Source: Actinobacteria bacterium HGW-Actinobacteria-4
Lineage (GTDB): Bacteria; Actinomycetota; Actinomycetes; Actinomycetales; Demequinaceae
Assembly (NCBI GenBank): GCA_002841315.1
Contig: PHEW01000002.1
Location: forward strand, 1-64,000
Reading direction: 5' to 3'
Length of the DNA: 64,000 nucleotides
Shown: piece after piece, positions 14,033 to 23,894 of the stretch
How positions within the stretch are numbered: position 1 is the first letter of the stretch
Layout of the letters: each line of letters begins with the position of its first letter
Translations under genes and position numbers: made by a program
The notes under the pieces: generated by a model
What the model was told of the DNA's origin: nothing
Seen by the model: only the letters and a program-made list of their open reading frames with translations
Database searches by the model: none

Positions 14033-14782
14033 CTACCCCAGCAGGACCCGCGCCAACATCGCCAACGACACCACCACGATCAGCACCCGCAGCACGAACG
14101 GGTTCGCCCGCAGCAACAGGTGCGACCCGATGTACGCGCCCACCAGTTGGCCCACGATCATCACTCCGCCCACAATCCAAACGATCTTGCCCGCCACCAG
14201 GAACACCAGCAGCGCCGCGAAGTTCGTGGCGAAGTTCAGCGTCTTCGCGACCGCCGTGGACTGGACCATCGGCAACGCCCTCAGCGCCACCCCGCTCAGC
14301 GCGAACAGCGACCCGGTCCCCGGCCCGAACGCACCGTCATACGCGCCAATCGCCGGCACCACCACGCGCCCATACACAGCACCCGGCACGCGCGGCGCCA
14401 GCGGCGGGTGATGCGAGCGCGGCACGAACAAGAAGTACGCAGCCACCAGCGCGAGCACCACCGGGATCACCACGTTCAGCCGCTCGGCGTCCAAGAACTG
14501 AACCGCCACGGCCCCCAAGGCCGAGCCGCCAAATGCCCACAGCATCGGCCGCCTGACGTTGAGCCAGTGAACCCTGCGGCGCCAGATCACTTGATACGTC
14601 GCCATGCCCGTGCCGAAGGAGCTCTGCAGCTTGTTGGTCCCCAGCGCCTGCACCGGCGGCACACCCGCGAGCAACAGCGCGGGCAGCGTGATCAGCCCGC
14701 CGCCACCGGCCAACGTATCCAGCGCGCCCGCGAGTAGCGCAATAGCAGCGAGCGCAAGCAGCACTTCCCACGCGTACTCCAC
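14033..14782 (-). CDS. TauE/SafE family membrane exporter
   Basis: A 249-residue integral membrane protein with about eight hydrophobic segments. The start (LALAAIALLAGALDTLAGGG) carries the G-x-x-D-x-x-x-G-G-G motif of the TauE/SafE family, repeated in the second half as VVVPAIGAYDGAFGPGTGSL; the two-fold repeat is typical. LGTNKLQSSFGTG and VAKTLNFATNFAAL are the paired family motifs after each half. Members export sulfite, sulfoacetate or other organosulfur anions; the substrate here is unknown. It follows guaB by 15 bases on the same strand and may be read through from it. Confidence 0.87.
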   Translation of the reverse strand: MEYAWEVLLALAAIALLAGALDTLAGGGGLITLPALLLAGVPPVQALGTNKLQSSFGTGMATYQVIWRRRVHWLNVRRPMLWAFGGSALGAVAVQFLDAERLNVVIPVVLALVAAYFLFVPRSHHPPLAPRVPGAVYGRVVVPAIGAYDGAFGPGTGSLFALSGVALRALPMVQSTAVAKTLNFATNFAALLVFLVAGKIVWIVGGVMIVGQLVGAYIGSHLLLRANPFVLRVLIVVVSLAMLARVLLG

Positions 14783-14797
14783 GGGGCGAGCCCCGCG

Positions 14798-16318
<1,521 letters not shown>

Positions 16319-16417
16319 GTTGCCGTGTCGAACTACTCACACCACCATAAATGGGGTCTAGCCAAGCCAACCGATTGCGAGTATGAATGACCTAGCGGCA
16401 CTTTGCGACTCGAAGGC

Positions 16418-16446
16418 TTGACTGTCCGGAAAGTCCCATTTAGGAT
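16418..16446 (+). promoter_or_regulatory. Promoter of the whiB-family gene
   Basis: TTGACT, a 17-base spacer and TAGGAT form a near-consensus housekeeping-sigma promoter. The predicted leader is about 65 bases and ends with AGGGGG before the ATG at 16519. Confidence 0.75.
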
Positions 16447-16518
16447 ACTTTGTACCGAGGGGTTCTCGCGTCGACGTCGACGCGGTGCCGCCAGCAGAAA
16501 CCTATGTAGGGGGATTGG

Positions 16519-16809
16519 ATGCACACCATCGCCAAGTTGCCAGCGCCCACGCAAGACCAGTGGGAATGGCAGTATGAGGGCTCATGCAGGGAAGCCGATC
16601 CAGAGCTGTTCTTCCATCCTGAAGGCGAGCGCGGCGCAGCACGCCGCCGCCGGGCCGAGGCCGCCAAGGCCTATTGTCAGCGTTGCCCCGTGCTCGAGCT
16701 ATGCCGCGAGCGCTCACTGGAAGCACGCGAACCGTTCGGCGTGTGGGGCGGGCTCAGCGAAGACGAGCGCCACGCCATCCTCGCCGGCCGTCTGAAGAAG
16801 GCCAGCTAG
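16519..16809 (+). CDS. WhiB-family iron-sulfur transcription factor (WhiB3/WhiD position)
   Basis: A 96-residue WhiB protein. Cysteines at residues 23, 53, 56 and 62 (C...CxxC...C) are the ligands for the [4Fe-4S] cluster, GVWGG near residue 75 is the beta-turn that contacts sigma region 4, and a basic end (AGRLKKAS) binds DNA. WhiB proteins pair with the housekeeping sigma factor and are redox or NO sensitive. The location, between guaB and groES, matches the site of whiB3 in mycobacteria and whiD in streptomycetes, so it is probably their ortholog. It is read from its own strong promoter and ends at a long hairpin shared with groES. Confidence 0.93.
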   Translation: MHTIAKLPAPTQDQWEWQYEGSCREADPELFFHPEGERGAARRRRAEAAKAYCQRCPVLELCRERSLEAREPFGVWGGLSEDERHAILAGRLKKAS

Positions 16810-16856
16810 CAGCGAGACCCAACCAGTTTCGCGATTCACCACTGTCGCGACATGAC

Positions 16857-16888
16857 GAACGCCCCGGAGGATTTCCTCCGGGGCGTTC
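16857..16888. terminator. Bidirectional terminator between whiB and groES
   Basis: GAACGCCCCGGAGGA and its exact complement meet at two T residues: a 15-base perfect inverted repeat between two convergent genes. This is the strongest hairpin outside the Y RNA region. Confidence 0.85.
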
Positions 16889-16921
16889 CTCGTGAGCCAC
16901 CAGAAACGGCGGCCCGTCACA

Positions 16922-17215
16922 CTAGTCGATGACCGCGAGGAGGTCGCGGGCCGAGAGAATGAGGTACTCCTCACCCGCGTACTTGACCTCAGTGCCGCCA
17001 TACTTGCTGTAAATCACCTTGTCGCCCACCTTGACATCCACGGGAACGCGGTTGCCATTGTCGTCAATGCGACCGGGTCCGACTGCCACGACTGAGCCCT
17101 CTTGGGGCTTCTCCTTGGCGGTGTCTGGAATGACGAGTCCAGAGGCGGTGGTCTTCTCGGCGTCAGACGCCTTCACCACAACCTTGTCCTCGAGAGGCTT
17201 GATAGAGACCGACAC
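16922..17215 (-). CDS. groES: Co-chaperonin GroES
   Basis: A 97-residue GroES, the lid of the GroEL folding chamber. [20 protein letters not shown] opens the roof-loop beta fold; the mobile-loop region includes [18 protein letters not shown], then [18 protein letters not shown] and [20 protein letters not shown]. The GTG at 17215 is chosen over 17227 because it gives the standard length and has GGTGAGG seven bases upstream. No groEL follows: the next gene beyond the terminator is whiB on the other strand. The upstream CIRCE element places it under HrcA heat-shock control. Confidence 0.96.
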   Translation of the reverse strand: MSVSIKPLEDKVVVKASDAEKTTASGLVIPDTAKEKPQEGSVVAVGPGRIDDNGNRVPVDVKVGDKVIYSKYGGTEVKYAGEEYLILSARDLLAVID

Positions 17216-17341
17216 TGCGGACCTCACCTTCCATCAGTAAAAGTTCGGGAATGTTATCCACAGTCATTCCAAGCGCCTGCCGTCGCGGGGGTCAGGCGGT
17301 TTGGAAGCGGACCGTGCGCCCCATACTGGAGCACCACCAAT

Positions 17342-17368
17342 TTAGCACTCGACCGCAGAGAGTGCTAA
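17342..17368. promoter_or_regulatory. CIRCE element (HrcA operator)
   Basis: TTAGCACTC, nine bases, GAGTGCTAA: an exact CIRCE inverted repeat, 127 bases upstream of groES and 41 bases upstream of the divergent methyltransferase. HrcA bound here should repress groES, and might also affect the methyltransferase gene. Confidence 0.95.
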
Positions 17369-17408
17369 CCCTGCGCGGCCGTTTCGCTAGGCGTGAAAGG
17401 ATCACCAC

Positions 17409-18605
17409 ATGGATGCGTCCACCGCACGGCTGATCACCAGCCCCGAAGGCCTCAGCCGGCTCGCGTCCCTTCCCCCGTATGACGCCACCAGCGCCTTGGG
17501 CCTGGGCCAGTCGCTGCGCGACCGCGGGGTCAGCCCCGAGCTGGTCGCCGCCGTCATGACCCAGTCACGCCTGCGCGCCGCCGCCGTGCCCAAGTTTGGC
17601 GATTTCGCGGCCGGCATGCTGTTCACGCCGGAGGGCCTCGAACAGGCCACGCGCCTGCCCGTTGCCGCCCGTCACGCCCAACGCTTCCGGGACGCTGGAC
17701 TCAGCACCATCGCCGACCTCACCTGCGGCATTGGGGCCGACGCCATGGCGGCTTCCGCTCTAGGCCTCGCCGTGATGGCATTCGAGATCGACGAACCCAC
17801 CGCACTGATCGCCGACCACAACCTCCGCCACTGGCCAGACACCGTGGTGGTCCACGCGGACGCGCTAGCGGTGGTGCGCACCACTGATGTGGGCGGTGCG
17901 TTCGCCGATCCCGCCCGCCGCACCGCGCGCGGCCGCCGCCACGATCCCAAGGACTACACGCCGTCGTTGGACGCGGTGCTCGAACTCCGCGACTCCATCC
18001 CGGCGCTAGGGGTCAAAGTAGGGCCCAGCATCCCCCACGAGGCCATTCCGGCCGACGTCCATGCCGAGTGGGTCAGCGTGGACGGCTCCGTGGTCGAGGC
18101 CGCACTGTGGTGCGGCCCGCTCGCCAGCGCGCCAGCAGGATCGACACCACGACACTCGGCGCTCGTCATCGATGGCAATCGCGCCACCACGCTGACCGGG
18201 TCAACCGACCGCGCCCCCGTAGGCGAGCTCGAAGAGTACATCTACGAACCGGACGGCGCCGTCATCAGGGCCGGCCTCGTGGGAGAGGTCGCCCACTCCA
18301 TCAACGGCCACCTCATCGACGCGACCATCGCCTACGTCACGGCGCCACACGTGGTTGCGACGCCCTTCGCCACCGGATATCGCGTCCTCGAAACCCTGCC
18401 GTACTCCGTCAAGCGCCTCACCGCGGCCCTGCGCGAGCGCGGCGTGGGACGCGTGGACATCAAGAAGCGGGGCATCGCGATCACCCCCGAGCAGCTCCGC
18501 CCCCAACTGAAGCTCCGCGGCGACGCCCACGCCACCGTGATCGTCACGCGGCAGGCGGGACGCCACGTAGCGCTGATCGTCGAGCCGCTACCGCGCGGCG
18601 ACTAG
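17409..18605 (+). CDS. Class I SAM-dependent methyltransferase with THUMP-like domain
   Basis: A 398-residue protein. IADLTCGIGADAMAASALGL is the SAM-binding motif I (D-x-T-C-G-I-G) and AFEIDEPTA supplies the acidic residue at the end of strand 2. FADPARRTARGRR, a D-P-A-R loop, stands where D/N-P-P-Y is usual in N-methyltransferases. A C-terminal domain of about 130 residues (ETLPYSVKRLTAALRERGVG, then IKKRGIAITPEQLRPQLKLR) matches the THUMP-like region of this actinobacterial family, so RNA is the likely substrate. GAAAGGATC sits before the ATG. Its promoter region contains the CIRCE element of the divergent groES. Confidence 0.82.
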   Translation: MDASTARLITSPEGLSRLASLPPYDATSALGLGQSLRDRGVSPELVAAVMTQSRLRAAAVPKFGDFAAGMLFTPEGLEQATRLPVAARHAQRFRDAGLSTIADLTCGIGADAMAASALGLAVMAFEIDEPTALIADHNLRHWPDTVVVHADALAVVRTTDVGGAFADPARRTARGRRHDPKDYTPSLDAVLELRDSIPALGVKVGPSIPHEAIPADVHAEWVSVDGSVVEAALWCGPLASAPAGSTPRHSALVIDGNRATTLTGSTDRAPVGELEEYIYEPDGAVIRAGLVGEVAHSINGHLIDATIAYVTAPHVVATPFATGYRVLETLPYSVKRLTAALRERGVGRVDIKKRGIAITPEQLRPQLKLRGDAHATVIVTRQAGRHVALIVEPLPRGD

Positions 18606-18629
18606 CCGTGAACCTGCCCTGACTAGCCG

Positions 18630-20291
18630 CTAGCGTGGCGAGGGGCACGGGCCGTACGGCATGCCCGCGATCGGCACCGGCCACACCGCCTGCGGCGTCA
18701 CCGCGCCCGCCAGGACGTCGGCGAGTCCCGCGAGCGCATCGTGGCTGCGCCCGTAGAGCGCCACGTAGGTCTCGGCACGCGAGTCAGCAAGCGCCCAGGG
18801 CCCGTCCATCGACACCACCACATCCGCGTTGGCACCCTTGACCGAGGAGCCCAGAATCACGATCGACGTGCCGCCTCCGGTGTTCGAGATCCCGTGAACG
18901 GCGAGCGCATCGGCAAGCGCAGCCCGCTCGCCAGGGAAGCCGCCGCGAATCGACACCGTTGAGCCCACCAGCGGCGTCCCGCACAGGTCCGTGACCACCG
19001 TGGCTCCGTTGCCAGCGAGCACCCGCGCGTACGTGCCGTCCAGGGCCTTGGCATCAGCCGAGACCGTCAGGCCCGCCTGCCAGCGCATCAGCAAGATTCC
19101 ACGCGCAGCCGCCTGGTCGAGCGTGGCACGCGACAACTGACCGCTGTTCACCGCCGCGACGATTGCGGCGTGGGCGGCACCCACGTCAGCGGGCATGAGC
19201 ACAATGTCAGCGCCCGCGACCAGCGCCTCGACAGCGACCGCACCCGGCGCACGGCCGTCGGTCACCGCGCGCATGTTCATGGCATCGGTCACGATCACGC
19301 CGGTAAAGCCCAGTTCGTTCCGCAGGTAGGCATACGCATCCGGGTCAACCGTGGAGGGCGTTCCACCCCATTCGGTCACCGCCACGTGGGACATCATCAC
19401 CACCGGTGCGCCCGCGTTGATCGCGCGCTCAAACGGAACCAGGTCGCTCACAGCCAGTTGGGCCACGCTCGCGCCTTGGATAGGCAAAGCGACGTGAGAG
19501 TCCGTGGTCACCGATCCATGGCCAGGGAAGTGCTTGATCGCCGGAACCACACCGCCTTCAATGAAGCCCCCCATGGCCGCGATCACCGTCTCCGCGACCC
19601 GTCCTGGATCGGAGCCCGCAGACCGCGAGCGAATCGTCGGGTCCGCGAGGCCAATGGTGACGTCCGCCACCGGCGCGTAGTTGAGGTTGAACCCCAGCTC
19701 TGCCATGTCAGCACCCATCGCCGCGTAGGCGTTGCGCACCAACGTCTTGTCTCGAGCGGAGCCCGCGGACATGAACGCCGGCATGCCCGGCAACGGACCG
19801 GACAGCCTCGCCACCGTTCCGCCCTCATGATCCACCGAGACAATCACGGGCCAGTCCCGGACCCCGCCACCTTCACGAGCTGCAGCGGTGAGAGCCAGGA
19901 GGGCGCTCTCCGTGGTGACCGCGTCGCCCATGATGATCAACCCACCAAGGTGATGGTCGGCCACCAGGGTGCGCGCGCCGGCGGTGCCGGTGCTGTTGTA
20001 GCTCGCGACAATCACCTGACCAGCCGCCCGCTCGAGAGGTAGCGACTGCGCCGTGGCGAGCGCCGCGTCCCAATCAGCCAGAGAAGGGCCCCACACCAGA
20101 AACTGTTCATCGCGCGTCGGCGATGGACTGGGTGACGGCGACGCGGAGGCCACCGGCGAGGCCGAGGCCGCCACCGTGACGCCGGGGGTCGGGTCTGCGG
20201 GGTCGCGGTCCATCACGAAAGCCCCGAACACCGCGCCGGCGGCCATCGCCACGACCGCTACCCCGCTGGCCGCGATCCAACGCTTGCTCAT
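18630..20291 (-). CDS. nagZ: Glycoside hydrolase family 3, beta-N-acetylhexosaminidase
   Basis: A 553-residue exported or membrane-anchored GH3 enzyme. Residues about 8-27 are a hydrophobic signal/anchor without a lipobox Cys, followed by a Ser/Pro/Ala-rich linker (SPSPSPSP) to about residue 60. The catalytic barrel shows [27 protein letters not shown] followed by TTDSH (the His-Asp acid/base loop typical of NagZ), and VIVTDAMNM with the nucleophile Asp. It should release GlcNAc from wall muropeptides or similar glycans. Its ATG overlaps the tsaD stop by four bases (ATGA), so it is the last gene of the operon. Confidence 0.88.
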   Translation of the reverse strand: MSKRWIAASGVAVVAMAAGAVFGAFVMDRDPADPTPGVTVAASASPVASASPSPSPSPTRDEQFLVWGPSLADWDAALATAQSLPLERAAGQVIVASYNSTGTAGARTLVADHHLGGLIIMGDAVTTESALLALTAAAREGGGVRDWPVIVSVDHEGGTVARLSGPLPGMPAFMSAGSARDKTLVRNAYAAMGADMAELGFNLNYAPVADVTIGLADPTIRSRSAGSDPGRVAETVIAAMGGFIEGGVVPAIKHFPGHGSVTTDSHVALPIQGASVAQLAVSDLVPFERAINAGAPVVMMSHVAVTEWGGTPSTVDPDAYAYLRNELGFTGVIVTDAMNMRAVTDGRAPGAVAVEALVAGADIVLMPADVGAAHAAIVAAVNSGQLSRATLDQAAARGILLMRWQAGLTVSADAKALDGTYARVLAGNGATVVTDLCGTPLVGSTVSIRGGFPGERAALADALAVHGISNTGGGTSIVILGSSVKGANADVVVSMDGPWALADSRAETYVALYGRSHDALAGLADVLAGAVTPQAVWPVPIAGMPYGPCPSPR

Positions 20292-21328
20292 ACCAACACC
20301 GTCTCGAGCGGCATCGACGAGTCAACGCCAATACCCAGATCGCTGGGAGGCATCCCCCGCCGCACCACCGCCGATCCAAGCGCGGCGATCATCGCGCCGT
20401 TGTCCGTGCAGTACTTGATGGGCGGGATGCGCACCGTGATACCGGCCTCCGCGCACCGCCGCGTGGCCTCATCACGTAACTGACTGTTCGCGCTGAACCC
20501 GCCGCCAATCACCAACGTGTCAACGTCATGCTCGCGGCACGCCGCGATGGTCTTGGTGACCAGGACATCGGCGACGGCAGCCGCGAAACTCGCCGCAACA
20601 TCGGCCGCTGGTACTTCGCGCCCCTGAGCCTCACAGTTCTCGACCCAGCGCGCCACGGCGGTCTTGAGGCCGGAGAAGGAGAAGTCGTACGCGTGCTTAG
20701 CCTGGTCCTTAGGTTTGGACAGCCCGCGCGGGAACGGGATCGCGGTGGGATCACCCTCGCGTGCCAGACGGTCCACATGAGGCCCGCCCGGGTACGGGAG
20801 CCCCAAGAGCCGGCCCACCTTGTCGAAGGCCTCTCCCGCGGCATCGTCCAACGTGTGGCCCAACTCGGTGACGTCTGTGGCGATGTCCTTCACGAGCAAC
20901 AGCGACGAATGCCCTCCGGACACCACCAGCGCCATGAGTCGCTCGGGGAACTCGCCGTGCACCAGTTCGTCAACGGCAGCGTGGCCGATGACGTGGTTGA
21001 CTCCGTAGAGCGGCTTTCCCAGTCCCAACGACAGTGCCTTAGCCGCCGCCACACCCACCGTGAGCGAACCGACCAGCCCAGGGCCAGCCGCGACAGCAAT
21101 GGCGTCGACGTCCGTCAGCGTCACCCCTGCCTGGTCAAGCGCGGCCTGCAAGGTGGGGAGCAACGCGTCGAGGTGGGCCCGGGACGCGACCTCGGGAATG
21201 ATGCCACCAAAGCGGGCATGCTCGTCCATCGACGATGCCACCACATCAGCAAGCAGCGTGGTTCCCCGCACCAGCGCGATGCCTGTCTCGTCGCACGTGC
21301 TCTCTAGCCCCAATACCAGTGGATCCAC
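20288..21328 (-). CDS. tsaD: tRNA N6-threonylcarbamoyladenosine synthase subunit TsaD
   Basis: A 346-residue Kae1/TsaD protein. It transfers threonylcarbamoyl from TC-AMP to A37 of ANN-decoding tRNAs, with TsaB and Tsa[16 protein letters not shown] is the conserved start, [11 protein letters not shown] has the metal-binding Hxxx[10 protein letters not shown] binds nucleotide, and [15 protein letters not shown] with [13 protein letters not shown] completes the ASKHA fold. GTG at 21328 gives the family N-terminus; the 30 extra residues in the ORF track are not conserved-looking. In this genome it is separated from rimI-tsaB-tsaE by a DUF3800 gene. Confidence 0.96.
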   Translation of the reverse strand: MDPLVLGLESTCDETGIALVRGTTLLADVVASSMDEHARFGGIIPEVASRAHLDALLPTLQAALDQAGVTLTDVDAIAVAAGPGLVGSLTVGVAAAKALSLGLGKPLYGVNHVIGHAAVDELVHGEFPERLMALVVSGGHSSLLLVKDIATDVTELGHTLDDAAGEAFDKVGRLLGLPYPGGPHVDRLAREGDPTAIPFPRGLSKPKDQAKHAYDFSFSGLKTAVARWVENCEAQGREVPAADVAASFAAAVADVLVTKTIAACREHDVDTLVIGGGFSANSQLRDEATRRCAEAGITVRIPPIKYCTDNGAMIAALGSAVVRRGMPPSDLGIGVDSSMPLETVLV

Positions 21329-21454
21329 GCTCCAACTGTAGCGGCGACGGGCTTGAAGCGGTGCTGTCGCCCTTCCTGTTCTGCTGCTGTCGTGACGGGC
21401 GTGACCACGTTGGCTCACTCTGCGCCTCGTGACAAAGTCGGACTGGGCGAGTAA

Positions 21455-21467
21455 ACTTGAGACAAGT
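21455..21467. promoter_or_regulatory. Short palindrome upstream of tsaD
   Basis: ACTTG-AGA-CAAGT, a perfect 5-bp inverted repeat with a three-base centre, in the 198-bp gap between DUF3800 and tsaD. It may be a regulator site within a separate tsaD promoter; no clear -10/-35 pair is seen. Confidence 0.3.
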
Positions 21468-21494
21468 GGATTGGGAAGACCCGATCGGCGCTGG

Positions 21495-21516
21495 GCCCCT
21501 GGAGACTTCCGGGGGC
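21495..21516 (-). terminator. Hairpin after the DUF3800 gene
   Basis: Minus strand GCCCC...GGGGC with an inner GGA/TCC closing a four-base loop, eleven bases after the DUF3800 stop. No U-run follows. It would separate DUF3800 transcription from tsaD. Confidence 0.45.
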
Positions 21517-21526
21517 TTCTCGCTTG

Positions 21527-22270
21527 TCAGGGGTAGACCTTGAGTCCCCATCCCTTCGTGCTACCGGTCATTGGGTTCCTGCGCAGTTTGGGCTCGATCA
21601 CGTCCCATGCGTGGTTGCTTTGCGTGGGTCGCAGGTCGTGGATCCCAATTGGACGCGCCACCATGTCAGCGATCTGCAGCCCCGAACTGTTCGCCTGCTT
21701 GTTGGCACACAGGAACTCCAGCGTGTCAGCCATCCCGGAAACCGAGGTGGTGTCCATGATTCGGCGGAAGGCGAGTTCGAGTTCGTTGTCTTCCTTCCTC
21801 CCGCGGCCTTCGAACACCACTTTGGTGGGTCGACCTCGCTGACCCTTGTCCTGCAGGTGCATGTACACGCGCTCAAGCCCGAATTCAAGCGCGACCTCAT
21901 AGGGGTTGACCGTGTCGCCCCGTCGCTGCCTGAACTCCGCTTTGCGGATCACGGTCGCGACTACTGTGAAGTCCGATTCAGTCATGATCTGGTCAATCTG
22001 ACTCAAGAACGACGCCCGGGTCGGGCCATGGAGCAGGATCTGAAATGGAGGGAGCGACTTGCGAATCTCATGCTCGTGAAGAACGACCATATCGTGACCG
22101 AAGTGCTCGAACTTCAAGCGCTCGACTGCTGGCACGACGGAGTTGATGTACGACGCGATGGGGAAGATGCAGAACGCGAGGACAAACTGCGGGTAGTCGG
22201 GATTGATGTTGGTCAGGCTATGGTCGCCACTCTCGTCGACGTAGACGATGTAGTCGCTGAACCCGGACAT
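21527..22270 (-). CDS. DUF3800 domain protein
   Basis: A 247-residue protein with the DUF3800 hallmark YVDESGDHSL at its N-terminus (an RNase H-like first strand with Asp-Glu). Later acidic residues are in VVFEGRGRKEDNELE and in the C-terminal LQIADMVARPIG, the D of which completes the presumed metal site. DUF3800 proteins are scattered in accessory and mobile regions and are suspected nucleases. Here the gene sits inside the otherwise conserved rimI-tsaD interval, with 72 bases before it and a hairpin after it. TACCTT ends six bases before the ATG and there is no Shine-Dalgarno sequence, so it may be a leaderless insert with its own promoter. Confidence 0.85.
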   Translation of the reverse strand: MSGFSDYIVYVDESGDHSLTNINPDYPQFVLAFCIFPIASYINSVVPAVERLKFEHFGHDMVVLHEHEIRKSLPPFQILLHGPTRASFLSQIDQIMTESDFTVVATVIRKAEFRQRRGDTVNPYEVALEFGLERVYMHLQDKGQRGRPTKVVFEGRGRKEDNELELAFRRIMDTTSVSGMADTLEFLCANKQANSSGLQIADMVARPIGIHDLRPTQSNHAWDVIEPKLRRNPMTGSTKGWGLKVYP

Positions 22271-22342
22271 GGCACCAAGGTACAGGCTTCGGTCCAGGAC
22301 CGGTGCGGTGAAGCCGGGGCCGGGCTGGGAGCATCGCAGTCG

Positions 22343-22777
22343 CTAGTCGAGCCGCACTCGCATCACCACGGCGTCCACATTGCCGGGCTGGTAGTAGTTC
22401 TTGCGGACGCGCACATCCTCGAAGCCGTAGCTTCGGTACAGAGCGATAGCGGGCGCGTTCGTGACCGCAACCTCGAGCCACACCTCGCTGGCGCGTTCTG
22501 CGCGCGCCTGCCCCAAGAAGTCCTCCATGAACGCCCTCCCATGACCCGCTCCGCGCGCGTCTTCCACCACCGCGATGTTCATAAGGCTGAAGGCATCACC
22601 GTCGTAGCCGTAGACCGCGTAGCCCACCAGTTGCCCATCCACCTCAATCCCGCGATAGCGCTTCATGCCATGCGCGAAGTCGTCGCGAATCACGGCCGAG
22701 GACCACGCGGCGGGGCCAAAGATCACCTGCTCCTGCTCCGCGACCCACGGGAGGTCGTCCCAGGTGAGGTCCCGCAT
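22343..22777 (-). CDS. rimI: Ribosomal protein S18-alanine N-acetyltransferase-like GNAT
   Basis: A 144-residue GNAT protein beginning MRDLTWDDLPWVAEQEQVIF; the ATG at 22777 overlaps the tsaB stop by one base (TGATG), which decides the start. NIAVVEDARGAGHGRAFMED is the acetyl-CoA loop (R-G-A-G-H-G), and EVWLEVAVTNAPAIALYRSY then GFEDVRVRKNYY are the RimI-type C-terminal motifs. RimI acetylates the N-terminus of S18 and other proteins. Its place between tsaB and tsaD is the standard actinobacterial one. It is the last gene before the DUF3800 insert. Confidence 0.9.
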   Translation of the reverse strand: MRDLTWDDLPWVAEQEQVIFGPAAWSSAVIRDDFAHGMKRYRGIEVDGQLVGYAVYGYDGDAFSLMNIAVVEDARGAGHGRAFMEDFLGQARAERASEVWLEVAVTNAPAIALYRSYGFEDVRVRKNYYQPGNVDAVVMRVRLD

Positions 22778-23385
22778 CACTGACGTGGCCCGCCATGCAC
22801 GTCTGGCCGTCGCAGGTACAGCGGCTCCGTGCCAAACTCGACCTGCCCCTGGGAGCGCTGCATCGCAACGACGCGCGCCAACCAAGCGGGGTGGGGGTCG
22901 CCACCGATCGCGCCGGGGAACGCGTCCGGGTAGACCAATGCACCGCGACCCACCACCTCACCGCGCACCGGGACGTCACCGGGCGCGCTGACCTGCGGGC
23001 CGTCGACCCTGACGCCGCCCGCATATGCGGCCCAGTAGACCTCCTTGCGGCGCGCGTCCGCCACCACGGTGACGTCACCCCCATGCGCAGCTCCCAAGGC
23101 GTCCAGGGAACACACGCCATACACCGGGACATCCCACGTCAGTGCCAGGGTCCGGGCCGTCATCAGCCCCACGCGGAGGCCGGTGAAGGGCCCAGGCCCG
23201 GTTCCCACCACCACGGCGACAATGTCGCCACCCGAAACCCCGGCATCGGCCATCGTGGAACCGATCATGCTGGCCAACAGTTCGGCGTGCCCTCGGGGCA
23301 CGAACTCGGTGGATGAGGCAAGCACCGCGTCGCCATCAACCACGCACGCAGAGACTGCTCCTGAGGTGTCAAGCGCGAGGATCAC
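22777..23385 (-). CDS. tsaB: tRNA t6A biosynthesis protein TsaB
   Basis: A 202-residue ASKHA-fold protein that forms the platform for TsaD in t6A synthesis. MILALDTSGAVSACVVDGDA is the usual start, VVVGTGPGPFTGLRVGLMTA the conserved loop, and VYGVCSLDALG and VVADARRKEVYWAAY follow as in the family. The protein lacks the metal and catalytic residues of TsaD, as expected. It follows tsaE by four bases and overlaps rimI by one, so the three are one translationally coupled unit. Confidence 0.94.
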   Translation of the reverse strand: MILALDTSGAVSACVVDGDAVLASSTEFVPRGHAELLASMIGSTMADAGVSGGDIVAVVVGTGPGPFTGLRVGLMTARTLALTWDVPVYGVCSLDALGAAHGGDVTVVADARRKEVYWAAYAGGVRVDGPQVSAPGDVPVRGEVVGRGALVYPDAFPGAIGGDPHPAWLARVVAMQRSQGQVEFGTEPLYLRRPDVHGGPRQ

Positions 23386-23389
23386 GGCA

Positions 23390-23890
23390 CTACCCTAGGC
23401 CACTCGTGGCCGCAAAGGGCGTGCCCAGCCAACGGTCGCCGTGCCCCTCGATGGAAACCTCGCGCGGGCCGCCAGCGGGGTCCTCGGGATCGAAGGCACC
23501 CGCGTGAGAGCGATCAATCACCACGCGCAGATAGTCATCTGAGAGCGCCTCGGCCATGTGCTCGCCCCACTCGACCACGGTGACGGCATCATCGAGCGAT
23601 GCGTCCAGGTCAAGATCATCAAGTTCAGCGAGCGACGTCAGGCGATACGCGTCAACATGGACCAACGCCGGGCCGCCAACCTCGCTGGGGTGCGTGCGCG
23701 CGATGATGAAGGTGGGGCTCGCGATGGGGCCGCGCACGCCCAGCGCCTCCCCCAATCCTTGGGTAAACGTTGTCTTGCCCGCGCCCAGCCCTCCCGTCAG
23801 GATCAGCACGTCACCGGCGCGCAACACAGGTGCCACGACAGTGCGCGCAAGGTCTGTCATCGCGGCAGGATCCGCGGCTGTGAACTCCAC
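23390..23890 (-). CDS. tsaE: tRNA t6A biosynthesis ATPase TsaE
   Basis: A 166-residue P-loop ATPase required for t6A cycling. Walker A is LTGGLGAGKTTFTQGLGEAL; SPTFIIARTH is the family switch loop; LVHVDAYRLTSLAELDDLDL and TVVEWGEHM (Walker B-like) complete the core. GTG start at 23890, four bases after the alr stop. The C-terminal extension rich in Gly/Pro is longer than in E. coli TsaE. Confidence 0.94.
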   Translation of the reverse strand: MEFTAADPAAMTDLARTVVAPVLRAGDVLILTGGLGAGKTTFTQGLGEALGVRGPIASPTFIIARTHPSEVGGPALVHVDAYRLTSLAELDDLDLDASLDDAVTVVEWGEHMAEALSDDYLRVVIDRSHAGAFDPEDPAGGPREVSIEGHGDRWLGTPFAATSGLG

Positions 23891-23894
23891 GCGG

